From Halopseudomonas bauzanensis (lineage in GTDB: Bacteria; Pseudomonadota; Gammaproteobacteria; Pseudomonadales; Pseudomonadaceae), in assembly GCF_900114735.1 (NCBI RefSeq), contig NZ_FOUA01000003.1:1-64000 (forward strand): 64,000 nucleotides of DNA, written 5' to 3'. Each line of letters begins with the position of its first letter. The first letter of the stretch is position 1. Positions 10,385 through 19,488 of the stretch are shown here, in pieces. Position numbers and translations under genes: made by a program. The notes under the pieces are model-generated. The model was given only the letters and a program-made list of their open reading frames with translations. It was not told where the DNA came from and did not search any database.

Positions 10385-10648
10385 ATGACCGATAATGAAC
10401 TTCTCAGCTTGCGCAACCTGGGCAAAACCTCCGTTCAATGGTTGCGCGCCACCGGTATCCACACTACCGAGGAGCTACGCCGGCGTGGCCCGGTCGCCGC
10501 CTATTGCGCGGTCCGCTCGCGCGGCTTCGGCGCCTCCAGGACATTGCTGTTCGCCATCGCCGGCGCCCTGCAGGATGTGCACTGGAACCAGCTCGACCCC
10601 ACCTATAAACAACAGTTGTTGCAACAACTGGAAGAGCAGCAGAAGTGA
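10385..10648 (+). CDS. Stand-alone TfoX C-terminal domain protein
   Basis: An 87-residue protein made only of the TfoX C-terminal helix-hairpin-helix-like domain (LLSLRNLGKTSVQWLRATGI; LRRRGPVAAYCAVR; DVHWNQLDPTYKQQLL). Full-length TfoX/Sxy, the competence regulator, also carries an N-terminal domain that is absent here. Such orphan domains are common in gammaproteobacteria and have no assigned role. ATG at 10385 is preceded by GGGAGG. It lies between the fused kinase and the cyclic-nucleotide-binding gene. Confidence 0.82.
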   Translation: MTDNELLSLRNLGKTSVQWLRATGIHTTEELRRRGPVAAYCAVRSRGFGASRTLLFAIAGALQDVHWNQLDPTYKQQLLQQLEEQQK

Positions 10649-10771
10649 TAGCCACGCGAGGATCAGCCAACCGCCGAATTTGCCAACGGCTGCGCGTTTT
10701 CCATTGGCAGAAGCAAAAGGAATTGCAGTATGGTAACGACAATTCAGGACTCGCGAAAAAAGGAATTAGTC

Positions 10772-11569
10772 ATGTACCTCATCGGCGACCAGCCCCCCTA
10801 TGCAGAAAAGCTGATCAGCACGCTGCAACGCATCCCGGCACAGCTGCTCGACGGGCTTGCCCCCTGCGCTGCGCCGATTCGTCTGGGCGCGATCGATGAC
10901 CTCTACAGCCATGTAGGCAGCAAGAACCTGTACCTGTTGAAAAGCGGCCTGCTGCACGCCCTGATCGATGGCAAGCCGTTGTTCTATATCCAGGAAGGCG
11001 ATCTCATCGGATTGCGTCAGGGGCTCAATACCGCACCCTGCGTCTACATGAGCGAAGAGCCGCTGGAACTGGTGCCCTATGATCGCGAAGCGCTGTTTCG
11101 TCACATCCACGCCAGCAATACCCGCCAGGAACAGTTTACCCAGTACATTCTCGGCCAGGCCGCATTGATGTCCGACGCGCTCGCGCGTAGCAAGCCGCTG
11201 GAAGTACGACCGGTCACCGGCTTCCAGCACTTCGCTCCGGGCGATGAACTGATCCGCCAGGGCGATGAGGCCGGCCATGTGTTCATCATCACCGAAGGGC
11301 ATGCCGAGGCGTTTGTCGAGGGGATCAAGGTAGGTGATGTGCAGCAGGACGAGATATTCGGCGCGATGGCGCTGTTCACCCGGGAGAAACGCTCAGCGAC
11401 GGTTATCGCCAGTGCGCCGACCACGGTGATGATGATTCCCAAGGAGCAATTTCTGGCGTTGATGCAGAGCAATCCGCGCATCGCCCATAGCCTGATTGAA
11501 AGCATGGCGCGACGGATCGACCTGATGAACCGGGAACTGACCTACTACAAACAGCTGGCAGTGAATTAA
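10772..11569 (+). CDS. cbpA: Cyclic nucleotide-binding domain protein, CbpA-like
   Basis: A 265-residue protein with an N-terminal degenerate cNMP-like domain (about 1-120) and a better conserved CNB domain at about 150-245 (FAPGDELIRQGDEAGHVFIITEG; EIFGAMALFTREKRSATV, with the Arg that binds the cyclic phosphate). No DNA-binding domain follows, so it is not a CRP-type regulator. P. aeruginosa CbpA (recalled as PA4704) is a polar cAMP-binding protein in the same place, directly before prrF. Two in-frame starts, 10730 and 10772, each have AAGGAATT upstream; MYLIGDQPPY at 10772 has better spacing. Confidence 0.75.
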   Translation: MYLIGDQPPYAEKLISTLQRIPAQLLDGLAPCAAPIRLGAIDDLYSHVGSKNLYLLKSGLLHALIDGKPLFYIQEGDLIGLRQGLNTAPCVYMSEEPLELVPYDREALFRHIHASNTRQEQFTQYILGQAALMSDALARSKPLEVRPVTGFQHFAPGDELIRQGDEAGHVFIITEGHAEAFVEGIKVGDVQQDEIFGAMALFTREKRSATVIASAPTTVMMIPKEQFLALMQSNPRIAHSLIESMARRIDLMNRELTYYKQLAVN

Positions 11570-11584
11570 ATTTAGTCAATTTGC

Positions 11585-11612
11585 TTGACATGCAAATGAT
11601 AACGATTATTAT
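11585..11612 (+). promoter_or_regulatory. Fur-box promoter of the PrrF-like sRNA
   Basis: A sigma-70 promoter: TTGACA at 11585-11590, 16-nt spacer, TATTAT at 11607-11612. A Fur box, GCAAATGATAACGATTATT, covers 11592-11610; by hand it matches 14 of 19 positions of the classical consensus. Fur with iron should therefore block RNA polymerase directly. The arrangement predicts transcription only under iron starvation. Confidence 0.85.
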
Positions 11613-11617
11613 TAACC

Positions 11618-11727
11618 ACAAGTCGCCGCAAGGTGGCTTGGATAACAGAACGTCGTGAGACGGACGGTTATCTCCTCATCAGGCTAATCACGGATTTAGG
11701 CCCGCTCTCTGAGCGGGCCCTTTTTTT
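11618..11727 (+). ncRNA. prrF: PrrF-type iron-responsive small RNA
   Basis: An RNA of about 110 nt begins just after the Fur-box promoter. It opens with an 8-bp stem-loop closed by a GCAA tetraloop (AAGTCGCC/GGTGGCTT), then an unpaired region holding CTCCTCATCAGGCTAATCACG, which I recognise as the conserved antisense core of Pseudomonas PrrF RNAs. It ends in a strong terminator. PrrF base-pairs, with Hfq, to mRNAs of iron-containing proteins and lowers their expression when iron is scarce. Only one copy is present here, whereas P. aeruginosa has two in tandem. The 5' end is inferred from the promoter. Confidence 0.88.
11699..11727 (+). terminator. Rho-independent terminator of prrF
   Basis: A perfect 9-bp stem, GGCCCGCTC/GAGCGGGCC with a 3-nt loop, is followed by C and seven Ts. 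It is directional for the plus strand and forms the 3' end of the sRNA. Confidence 0.93.
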
Positions 11728-11787
11728 GCCTGTCAGCCTGCCACTGCGCATCAGACCGCAACCGCCGGCCTGATGCGAGACGGCCGG

Positions 11788-13221
11788 TCAGGCCTCCGGC
11801 ACCGCCGAAGCCGCTGCCGTATCACCCACCTGCCAACCACCGCCCAGCGCCTTGAACAGATTGACTTCGCTGATCAGCTGATTGCGTCGATCATTCACCA
11901 ACTGCTGCTGAGCCATCAGCAATTGCCGCTGCGCATCGAGCAAAATAAGGTGACTGTCCACTCCGGTCCGGTAGCGCTGCTCGGCTATCTGGTAATAGCT
12001 TTCGCTGACTTCCAGCAGATTGCGCTGCGCCTGTACCTGGTCGGCATAGGTCTCGTGGGCCGCCAAACCATCCGCGACGTCGCGGAACGCGTCCTGGATC
12101 GTCTGTTCGTATTGGGCGACGCGAATATCCCGGGAGATTTCCGAGTAGTCCAGATTCGCCCGCAGCCGTCCGGCATTGAAGATCGGAACGCTGATGCTGG
12201 GCATGAAATTCCAGTAGCCCGTACCACCGTCAAATAGCTCCGACAGGTCATTGCTCGCGCTGCCCGCCGCGCCGGTCAACCGGATGCTCGGGAAGAAAGC
12301 CGCCCGCGCCGCGCCGATACTGGCATTGGCAGCGCGCAACTGGTGCTCGGCGGCAATCACGTCGGGGCGCATGAACAGCAGCTCGGACGGCAAGCCGACC
12401 GGCAGATCGGCCAGCAGCTCCATGTCCAGCCCACCCATCTCCAGGTCTTCCAGCGGTATGCTTTGGCCAAGCAGCTGGGTCAGGGCATTGCGATCCTGCG
12501 CCACCAGTCGGCGATATTGCGCCAATGCCGAGCGCGCGGTTTCCACCGCTGTACGCGCCTGGGTCAACTCCAGCGTCGAAGCCACACCGACATCATAGCT
12601 GCGCTGCACCAGCGCCAGACTGTCTTCATAAGCCTTCAGCGTCTGCGCGGTAACGGCGAGCAGTTCGCGGTCTGCCTGCCAGGTCATATAGCTGTTGGCG
12701 ACGCTGGCGATCAGGCTGATCCGCACACTGCGTTGGGTCGCTTCGCTAGCCAGGAACTCTTCCAACGCCTGTTCGCTCAGGCTGTCGAGGCGGCCAAACA
12801 GATCCAGCTCCCAGGCTACGCCCAAGGTCGCGGAATACTGGCCACCCGTGGTCGCCTCACCGGTCGGGCTCAGCCCTTCGGGGGTGCGCGTGCGGTTGCC
12901 GCTGCCATCGGCAGTGACATCCGGAAACAGCGCGGCGCGCTGGATACCATACAGCGCCTGGTAGGCTTCCACATTCAACGCGGCGATGCGCAGATCACGG
13001 TTGTTTTCCAGCGCAATCCCGACCAGGCGCTGCAGCGCTGGGTCGCGGAAGAAGTCCCGCCAGCCCAGCTCCATCGCCTGGGTTTCCGAGTTCAGCGGGC
13101 CATAGGCTTCACCGGTCGGCCAGACATCGGCCACCGGCGATGCCGGGCGCTCATAATCGGGAATCATCGAGCAACCGCTCAAGACTCCCAGCACAGCCAG
13201 ACACATCAATGAACGTTTCAC
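11788..13221 (-). CDS. Outer membrane efflux lipoprotein, OprM/TtgC family
   Basis: Outer-membrane channel of a tripartite RND pump. The 477-residue protein has a lipoprotein leader with lipobox LSGC (Cys17) and the repeated outer membrane efflux protein domain (NodT/OprM type; [18 protein letters not shown]-like repeats, [23 protein letters not shown]). Its start is GTG, overlapping the pump gene stop as GTGA, so translation is coupled. Last gene of the adaptor-pump-channel operon. OprM, OprJ and TtgC are equally possible names; the substrate range cannot be read from sequence. Confidence 0.9.
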   Translation of the reverse strand: MKRSLMCLAVLGVLSGCSMIPDYERPASPVADVWPTGEAYGPLNSETQAMELGWRDFFRDPALQRLVGIALENNRDLRIAALNVEAYQALYGIQRAALFPDVTADGSGNRTRTPEGLSPTGEATTGGQYSATLGVAWELDLFGRLDSLSEQALEEFLASEATQRSVRISLIASVANSYMTWQADRELLAVTAQTLKAYEDSLALVQRSYDVGVASTLELTQARTAVETARSALAQYRRLVAQDRNALTQLLGQSIPLEDLEMGGLDMELLADLPVGLPSELLFMRPDVIAAEHQLRAANASIGAARAAFFPSIRLTGAAGSASNDLSELFDGGTGYWNFMPSISVPIFNAGRLRANLDYSEISRDIRVAQYEQTIQDAFRDVADGLAAHETYADQVQAQRNLLEVSESYYQIAEQRYRTGVDSHLILLDAQRQLLMAQQQLVNDRRNQLISEVNLFKALGGGWQVGDTAAASAVPEA

Positions 13222-16200
13222 TGTGCTTCCTCCTTATTGTCGTAACTGATCTTGCGCGAGAACAGCGAAGATACCATTACGTAGAATAACGGTACCCAGA
13301 AGATCACCAGCACGGTGGCCGTGAGCATGCCGCCGATCACACCGGTACCAATGGCATGCGAACTACCGGCGCCAGCGCCACTGGCGAGCGCCAGCGGGAC
13401 CACGCCCAGGGTGAAGGCCAGCGAGGTCATGATGATCGGCCGCAGACGCATGCGACAGGCCTGGATTGCGGCATCGACCCGGGACATGCCCTGCTCGTGC
13501 AGGTCCTTGGCGAATTCGACGATCAGAATCGCGTTCTTCGCCGTCAACCCGATGGTCGTCAGCAGACCAACCTGGAAGAACACGTCGTTGGACAGGCCGC
13601 GGCCCATGGTCGTCAACAGCGCACCGATCACACCCAGCGGTACCACCAGCATCACCGCAAACGGAATCGACCAGCTTTCATACAACGCCGCCAGACACAG
13701 GAACACGACCAGCAGCGACAACGCGTACAATGCCGGTGCCTGGTCGCCGGACAGGCGCTCCTCGTAGGACAGCCCGGTCCAGTCCACACCGATACCGGCT
13801 GGCAGTTGCTGGGCCAGGCGCTCGATTTCCGCCATTGCATGCCCGGTACTGTAGCCCGGCGCAGCCTCGCCCTGAATCTCCATGGCCAGTACACCGTTGT
13901 AACGGGCCAGTTTCGGCGGACCGTAAACCCACTCGCCGGAGGCGAAGGCACTGAACGGCACCATTTCGCCCTGGTTGTTACGTACGAACCATTTGTCCAT
14001 ATCCTCGGGGTTCATCCGCGCATCGGCTTCGGCTTGCAGGTAAACCCGCTTGACCCGGCCCCGATCGATGAAGTCGTTGACATAGCTCGACCCCCAGGCG
14101 ATCGACTGGGTGCTGTTGACATCGCTGAGCGCGACCCCCAGCACCTGGGCTTTCTCATCATCAATGATCAGGCGGTATTGCGGCTCGTCATTCAGGCCAT
14201 TGGGGCGCACGCCAGTCAGCACTTCGCTCTGTGCGGCCATGCCCAACAACTGATTGCGCGCTTGCATCAGCGCTTCGTGCCCCACGCCTGCATTGTCCTG
14301 CAGGAAGAAGTTGAACCCGGTGGCGTTACCCAGCGCCATGACTGCCGGCGGAGCAAAAGCCATGACCGCCGCGTCACGGAAGCCGGCAAAATGCTGCTCG
14401 GTCCGCTCGACCAGGTCGAAGACGCTCATACCTGCCTCGCTGCGCTCGCCCCACGGCTTGAGACCAACGAAGGCAATGGCCGCGTTCTGGCCACGGCCAG
14501 CAAAACTGAAACCGGTCACCGTGAATACCGACTGGACGATATCGCTTTCCTCGGTTAGCAGCTTCTCACGCATGCCGTCCACGGTCTGCTGGGTACGCTC
14601 CATGGTCGAGCCGGCCGGCCCCAGAACCTGAACGTACATCACCCCTTGATCCTCATCCGGCAAGAAGGAGCTCGGCAGTTTGCCAAACAGCATGACCATA
14701 GCGCCGACGATCACCACGTACAGCAGCAGATACGGTGCCTTGCGCTTGAGAACCGCTGCCACCCCTTTTTCATAGCGGTTGACACCACGCTCGAAGGTGC
14801 GGTTGAACCACCCGAAGAAACCGCGCTTCTCGTGCTTATGCCCTTTGGGAATCGGCTTGAGAATGGTGGCGCACAGGGCCGGAGTGAAAATCAGCGCCAC
14901 CAGTACCGACAAGGTCATGGCCGAGGCGATGGTGATGGCGAACTGACGATAGATCACACCGGTGGAACCACCGAAGAAGGCCATCGGCACAAATACCGCC
15001 GACAGTACCAGGCCGATACCGATCAGCGCGCCCTGGATCTGATCCATGGATTTACGCGTCGCCTCCACCGGCGGCAGGCCATCCTCGGCCATTACCCGCT
15101 CGACGTTCTCCACCACCACGATGGCATCATCCACCAACAAGCCAATAGCCAGCACCATCGCGAACATGGTCAGGATGTTGATACTGAAACCGAACGCCGA
15201 GAGCACGCCGAAGGTACCCAGCAGTACCACCGGTACCGCCAGCGTCGGAATCAGCGTGGCACGGAAGTTCTGCAGGAACAGGTACATCACCAGGAAAACC
15301 AGCACGATGGCTTCCATCAGGGTATGCACCACCCCGGTGATGGATTCGGATACCACCGGAGCGGTCTCGAACGGATACACCACTTCCACACCCTGCGGGA
15401 AATAGGGCCGCAAGTCGGCGATGGTCTGCTTGACCGCCTCAGTGGTATCCAGCGCATTGGCGCCGGTAGCCAGCTGGATCGCCATGCCGGTGGCCGGCTG
15501 GCCGTTGTACAGCGCCCGGAAAGCGGAATTCTGCGCGCCGAGCTCGACCCGCGCCACGTCACCCAGACGCACCTGCGAGCCGTTGTTGTCCACCTTCATC
15601 AGGATGTTGCGGAACTGCTCAGGTGTCTCGAAACGGGTCTTGCCGATGATGGTCGCATTGAGCTGCTGACCAGGCACGGCAGGCGCACCGCCCAGCTGGC
15701 CACCGGATACCTGCACGTTCTGCGCCGAAATGGCGTTGCGCACGTCGATCGGCGTAAGCTGGAACTTGTTCAGTTTGGCCGGATCCAGCCAGATCCGCAT
15801 GGAGTAGGCCGAACCGAATACCTGGAAATCACCCACCCCGCTGGTACGGGAGATCGGGTCCTGGATAGTGGAAATGATGAAGTCGGACAGGTCCTCATTG
15901 CTCATGCTGTCGTCAGCTGAGATCAGACCGACAACCATCAGGAAGTTGGAGGAAGCCTTGGTCACCCGGATACCCTGCTGCTGCACTTCCTGCGGCAGCA
16001 TCGGCGTGGCCAGCTGCAGCTTGTTCTGCACCTGCACCTGAGCGATATCCGGATCAACGCCCTGGTCGAAGGTCACAGTGATCCGCATGCTGCCGTCGGA
16101 GCCACTTTCGGACCTCATGTAGCGCAGACCGTCGATGCCGTTCATCTGCTGCTCGATGACCTGCGCGACGGTGTCCTGCACGGTCTGAGCCGAGGCACCG

Positions 16201-16349
16201 GGGTAGTTGACCGCGATGTTGATCGCCGGCGGCGCGATGCTGGGGTACTGGTTGACCGGCAGGCCGAGAACGGCCAACCCGCCCATCAGCATCACCAGGA
16301 TGGCCAGCACCCAGGCAAAGATCGGGCGATCGATGAAATAGTGTGGCAT
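13218..16349 (-). CDS. RND multidrug efflux transporter, MexB/TtgB (HAE-1) family
   Basis: Proton-driven inner-membrane pump that exports hydrophobic drugs and solvents through the adaptor and channel encoded on either side. The 1043-residue length is typical. The N-terminus [17 protein letters not shown] is the usual first TM helix. The proton-relay aspartates are at 407 and 408 in TM4 ([17 protein letters not shown]), and the large porter loops are intact. It starts 6 nt after the adaptor stop. Similarity to MexB, TtgB and AcrB is strong; the exact orthologue is not settled. Confidence 0.95.
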   Translation of the reverse strand: MPHYFIDRPIFAWVLAILVMLMGGLAVLGLPVNQYPSIAPPAINIAVNYPGASAQTVQDTVAQVIEQQMNGIDGLRYMRSESGSDGSMRITVTFDQGVDPDIAQVQVQNKLQLATPMLPQEVQQQGIRVTKASSNFLMVVGLISADDSMSNEDLSDFIISTIQDPISRTSGVGDFQVFGSAYSMRIWLDPAKLNKFQLTPIDVRNAISAQNVQVSGGQLGGAPAVPGQQLNATIIGKTRFETPEQFRNILMKVDNNGSQVRLGDVARVELGAQNSAFRALYNGQPATGMAIQLATGANALDTTEAVKQTIADLRPYFPQGVEVVYPFETAPVVSESITGVVHTLMEAIVLVFLVMYLFLQNFRATLIPTLAVPVVLLGTFGVLSAFGFSINILTMFAMVLAIGLLVDDAIVVVENVERVMAEDGLPPVEATRKSMDQIQGALIGIGLVLSAVFVPMAFFGGSTGVIYRQFAITIASAMTLSVLVALIFTPALCATILKPIPKGHKHEKRGFFGWFNRTFERGVNRYEKGVAAVLKRKAPYLLLYVVIVGAMVMLFGKLPSSFLPDEDQGVMYVQVLGPAGSTMERTQQTVDGMREKLLTEESDIVQSVFTVTGFSFAGRGQNAAIAFVGLKPWGERSEAGMSVFDLVERTEQHFAGFRDAAVMAFAPPAVMALGNATGFNFFLQDNAGVGHEALMQARNQLLGMAAQSEVLTGVRPNGLNDEPQYRLIIDDEKAQVLGVALSDVNSTQSIAWGSSYVNDFIDRGRVKRVYLQAEADARMNPEDMDKWFVRNNQGEMVPFSAFASGEWVYGPPKLARYNGVLAMEIQGEAAPGYSTGHAMAEIERLAQQLPAGIGVDWTGLSYEERLSGDQAPALYALSLLVVFLCLAALYESWSIPFAVMLVVPLGVIGALLTTMGRGLSNDVFFQVGLLTTIGLTAKNAILIVEFAKDLHEQGMSRVDAAIQACRMRLRPIIMTSLAFTLGVVPLALASGAGAGSSHAIGTGVIGGMLTATVLVIFWVPLFYVMVSSLFSRKISYDNKEEAQ

Positions 16350-16355
16350 GGGGGC

Positions 16356-17498
16356 TTATCCTTCCTGTTCGGCAGTATTGGCCGCACCGGCATTATCGAC
16401 ATTGGCCGCCGGTACCGGCTCAACCTGCATGCCCGGTTGCACCATGTGCAGTCCTTCGGTGATCAGCCGATCACCCACATTCAATCCATCGCTGACCAGC
16501 CAACGATTGCCGACGGTACGTTCGGTCTGGATGATGCGCTGCTCGACCTTGTTGTCATCCGTGACCAGCATCGCCACCGCTAGCCCGCGCGGGTTGCGGG
16601 TCACGCCCTGCTGCGGCGCCAGGATCGCGTCGCTGCGCGAGCCGGCAACCAGTTGCGCATGCACGAACATGCCGGGCAGCAGAATCCGGTCAGGGTTGGG
16701 GAATACGGCGCGCAGAGTCACCGAACCGGTGCTCGAATCAACGGACACCTCGGAGAACTCCAGGCGGCCTTCATGTTCGTACTCGGAACCGTCTTCCAGC
16801 TGCAGGGTAACCTTGGCGGCGTTGTCGCCGGCGCGCTGCAACCGACCGGCATCCAGATCCCGGCGCAATGCCAGCAGATCACGCGACGGCTGGGTCACGT
16901 CGACATAGATCGGGTCCAGTTGCTGGATGGTGGCCATCGCCTGTGCCTGGCCACTGCTCACCAGAGCGCCTTCGGTCACCGCAGACCGGCCGATGCGCCC
17001 GGAAATCGGCGCCAGCACGCGGGTGTAGCGCAAATCGATCTTGGCCCGCTCCAGCGCCGCCTCCGCTTGCAGCCGAGCCGCCCGCGCCTCGTCGTAGGCC
17101 TGCTGGCTGACCGCGCGATCCTTGACCAGAATCTCATAGCGGTCGGCCAGGGTGCCGGCGGACAACCGCGTGGCCTCGGCACTTTTCAGAGCAGCCTCGT
17201 AGACCGACGCATCGATCTGGTACAACTGCGCGCCGGCCTTGACCTCGGAGCCTTCTTCGAACAGACGCTTCTGGATGATGCCATTGACCTGGGGCCGCAC
17301 TTCCGCCACCCGGAAGGCCTTGGTACGCCCCGGCAGCTCAGTGGTCAGCAGAAAGTCCTGCGCACTGATGGTAACCACGCCCACCTGGGGGATCTTGGGC
17401 GCCTGTGCGGTGGGTTCAGCCGAATCACCGCAGGCACTGAGCAGCGCCGTTACCGTGAACAAGGGGATCAGGGCAGCGCGAACTGACTTGACAGGCAT
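16356..17498 (-). CDS. RND efflux periplasmic adaptor, MexA/TtgA family
   Basis: Membrane-fusion lipoprotein linking pump and channel. 380 residues with lipobox LSAC (Cys23), a lipoyl/biotinyl-like half (RPQVNGIIQKRLFEEGSEVKAG), an alpha-helical hairpin (about 95-165), the second lipoyl half (ISGRIGRSAVTEGALVSSGQ) and a beta-barrel region. Start at MPVKSVRAA with AGAGGTG upstream; an 11-codon longer frame is rejected. It is the first gene of the efflux operon, and its promoter lies under the TtgR-like operator. Confidence 0.93.
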   Translation of the reverse strand: MPVKSVRAALIPLFTVTALLSACGDSAEPTAQAPKIPQVGVVTISAQDFLLTTELPGRTKAFRVAEVRPQVNGIIQKRLFEEGSEVKAGAQLYQIDASVYEAALKSAEATRLSAGTLADRYEILVKDRAVSQQAYDEARAARLQAEAALERAKIDLRYTRVLAPISGRIGRSAVTEGALVSSGQAQAMATIQQLDPIYVDVTQPSRDLLALRRDLDAGRLQRAGDNAAKVTLQLEDGSEYEHEGRLEFSEVSVDSSTGSVTLRAVFPNPDRILLPGMFVHAQLVAGSRSDAILAPQQGVTRNPRGLAVAMLVTDDNKVEQRIIQTERTVGNRWLVSDGLNVGDRLITEGLHMVQPGMQVEPVPAANVDNAGAANTAEQEG

Positions 17499-17581
17499 GG
17501 GCGGGGCACCTCTACGGAACAATGGGATCAATAGAAAAGACGATGACTAAACAAGAAACCGACTCATTTGGATAACGCACA

Positions 17582-17633
17582 ATAATACTTACATCCACGA
17601 ATGTTTGTAAGTTGTTTTCACATTGGCTAACAT
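17582..17633. promoter_or_regulatory. TtgR-like operator with divergent promoters
   Basis: An inverted repeat, CTTACA (17588-17593) and TGTAAG (17606-17611), sits between the efflux operon and its tetR gene. Its minus-strand sequence closely resembles the remembered TtgR operator (TTACAAAC...ATGTAAGTA). The minus promoter has -35 TTACAA (17610-17605), 17 nt, -10 TATTAT (17587-17582). The plus promoter has -35 TTGTAA (17605-17610), 17 nt, -10 TAACAT (17628-17633). The two -35 boxes are the same bases, so one bound repressor would close both promoters. Confidence 0.8.
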
Positions 17634-17706
17634 CTTCGCGCTTGCCGGCTTTGCGCATCAGCGGACCTCCCTTGTCAAGCATATTTCCAGTTATTCAGAG
17701 GGCTAA

Positions 17707-18348
17707 ATGGCCAGACGCACCAAGCAGGAAGCCCAGGAAACACGTACGCAGATCATCGATGCGGCAGAGCTGTGCTTCTTCAAAAAAGGGGTTTCGCACA
17801 CCTCACTGGCCGAGATAGCCAAGACTGCCGGAGTGACCCGCGGCGCCATCTACTGGCACTTCGAAAACAAAGGCGAAGTGCTGGATGCACTGCTGCTGCG
17901 CGCAAAAACGCCCATCCAGCACCTGGATGAAGCCAGCCGGGCCGATGATGAACCCGATCCGCTGGGGCGTCTGCAGACCATGGTAGCGGAAGTGTTCCGC
18001 CAGGCCGAACGCGATCCTTCCACGCGACGCATCAACGAGATCATATTTCACAAGTGTGAATATACCGATCAAATGTGCGATCTGCGTGAACATATGCGCC
18101 AGCTGCGGTTGCAGTCCGACCTGAAACTGGAAACTGCGCTGCGCAATGCGATTTCGAAAGGACAGTTGCCGCCGCAGCTGGATGTACTTATCGCCGCCCG
18201 CTGCCTGCATGCCTTTGTCGCCGGCATGCTTGATCTCTGGCTATTGCGCCCAGAGGATTTTTCTTTGAGCGAGCGCGCCGACCAGCTTGCCAGCGCGGTC
18301 ATCGACATGCTGAAAAACGGCACCGCTTTGTCGGCTGGGTCAGCATAA
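17707..18348 (+). CDS. ttgR: TetR-family efflux repressor, TtgR/AcrR-like
   Basis: A 213-residue repressor. The N-terminal TetR helix-turn-helix (about 10-56) reads AEIAKTAGVTRGAIYWHFENKGEV, nearly the TtgR/AcrR signature. The C-terminal ligand domain keeps the family motif RRINEIIFHKCEYTDQMC. It is divergent from the RND operon, and a palindromic operator lies between, so it very likely represses the pump and itself until a drug or flavonoid binds. TtgR is the closest relative I can recall; the symbol is assigned by similarity. Confidence 0.85.
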   Translation: MARRTKQEAQETRTQIIDAAELCFFKKGVSHTSLAEIAKTAGVTRGAIYWHFENKGEVLDALLLRAKTPIQHLDEASRADDEPDPLGRLQTMVAEVFRQAERDPSTRRINEIIFHKCEYTDQMCDLREHMRQLRLQSDLKLETALRNAISKGQLPPQLDVLIAARCLHAFVAGMLDLWLLRPEDFSLSERADQLASAVIDMLKNGTALSAGSA

Positions 18349-18430
18349 CCAGTCGACTGAATCCGCTTGCGCCCTGCCCCCTCTGCGCGCCAGCATCAGC
18401 GGCGCCCGGAAAATGCGCCTGGAGATAAAG

Positions 18431-18781
18431 ATGTCGAATCAGCCAACCGACAAACTGCCTGTTGCACTATGCCAACTGGATGACCTCGCCGACCCCGGCA
18501 GTCAGGGTTTCGTGGTGCAAGGGCGGCGCATCTTTGCGGTGCGTCAGGGGCAGCGGGTATTTGCTTATCTCAACAGTTGCCCCCACCGGGGCATTCCCCT
18601 CGAATGGGTGCCGGACCAGTTTCTCGACAGCTCCGGACGCCTGATCCAGTGCGCCAGCCATGGCGCGCTATTCCTGCCCGAGACCGGGGAATGCGTCGCC
18701 GGCCCCTGCAGCGGCGACCGTCTATTGCCTCTGCCCTGCCGCATCGAAGAGGGTCAGGTCTGGCTGCTCCCCTCACCCTGA
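18431..18781 (+). CDS. Rieske [2Fe-2S] ferredoxin-like protein
   Basis: A 116-residue single-domain Rieske protein. The two cluster-binding boxes are present: CPHRG and CASHG, supplying Cys-His and Cys-His ligands. It lacks the membrane anchor of a cytochrome bc1 Rieske subunit and a disulfide Cys pair, so it resembles soluble NirD/ferredoxin-type proteins. The partner is unknown. Start at MSNQPTD follows GGAGATAAAG. Its 3' end overlaps the convergent sfsA by 28 nt. Confidence 0.85.
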   Translation: MSNQPTDKLPVALCQLDDLADPGSQGFVVQGRRIFAVRQGQRVFAYLNSCPHRGIPLEWVPDQFLDSSGRLIQCASHGALFLPETGECVAGPCSGDRLLPLPCRIEEGQVWLLPSP

Positions 18782-19488
18782 AGCAGCACCGGTAACTGCC
18801 CGGCCACCTCCAGCCCCAGCGGCGTCGGTATTATCGACCAGGCCAGCACCTGCACTCCCGCCGCCACAGCTTCACGCAACAATTGCCCGTACACCGGATC
18901 GATGTGATCGGCAGGTCGCACGCAGGCGATACCGCTGTGCATGACACAGAACAGCAGACAGGCTCGCTGCCCCGCCTGCGCCAACTGCGTCAGCTCCCGC
19001 AGATGCTTCTGGCCGCGCAGGCTGACCGCATCCGGGAACGCACCCACCCCACCACCCAACGCCAGGGTCACACTCTTGACCTCCAGCACACAACTGCCCG
19101 TGGCGCCCTCGAGCAGAAAGTCGAAACGGCTGCCACCCGGCGTCAGGGTGACCTCACGGCGCGCCACCGGATAATCCGTCAACGGCGCAATCAACCCGGC
19201 CGTCAGCGCGGCGGCAATGACGCTGTTGGCGCGGGCGCTGTGAATGCAGGCCAGCTCACCAGGAAGGGTTTCCACCAGTTCCCAGGTGCCGGGCAGCTTG
19301 CGCCCCGGCCGCTGCTCCAGTTTGACCCAGACTCGGCTACCCGGCTCACCGCAGTTCTTCATCGAACCGGTGTTCGGGCAATGCAGTGTCAGTTCGCGCC
19401 CGTCAGCCAGGCGGATATCGGCAAGAAACCGCTTGTAGCGCTGCACCAGCGTGCCGGCGACCAGTGCCGGCTCGTAAGGAATCAGCAT
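18754..19488 (-). CDS. sfsA: DNA/RNA nuclease SfsA family
   Basis: A 244-residue protein with the SfsA signature: RYKRFLADIRLADG, HCPNTGSMKNC and the PD-(D/E)XK-like region RFDFLLEG...CVLEVKSVTL. The name comes from sugar fermentation stimulation in E. coli; a nuclease fold is now recognised. The start overlaps the upstream aminotransferase stop by 7 nt and has no clear Shine-Dalgarno, which suggests coupling. It shares 28 nt at its 3' end with the Rieske gene. Confidence 0.92.
   Translation of the reverse strand: MLIPYEPALVAGTLVQRYKRFLADIRLADGRELTLHCPNTGSMKNCGEPGSRVWVKLEQRPGRKLPGTWELVETLPGELACIHSARANSVIAAALTAGLIAPLTDYPVARREVTLTPGGSRFDFLLEGATGSCVLEVKSVTLALGGGVGAFPDAVSLRGQKHLRELTQLAQAGQRACLLFCVMHSGIACVRPADHIDPVYGQLLREAVAAGVQVLAWSIIPTPLGLEVAGQLPVLLQGEGSSQT

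Noticed and set aside
10293-10388. A 31-codon small gene before the TfoX-domain gene
   Set aside because: No Shine-Dalgarno and a low-complexity Pro/Arg product; kept only as a finding about layout.
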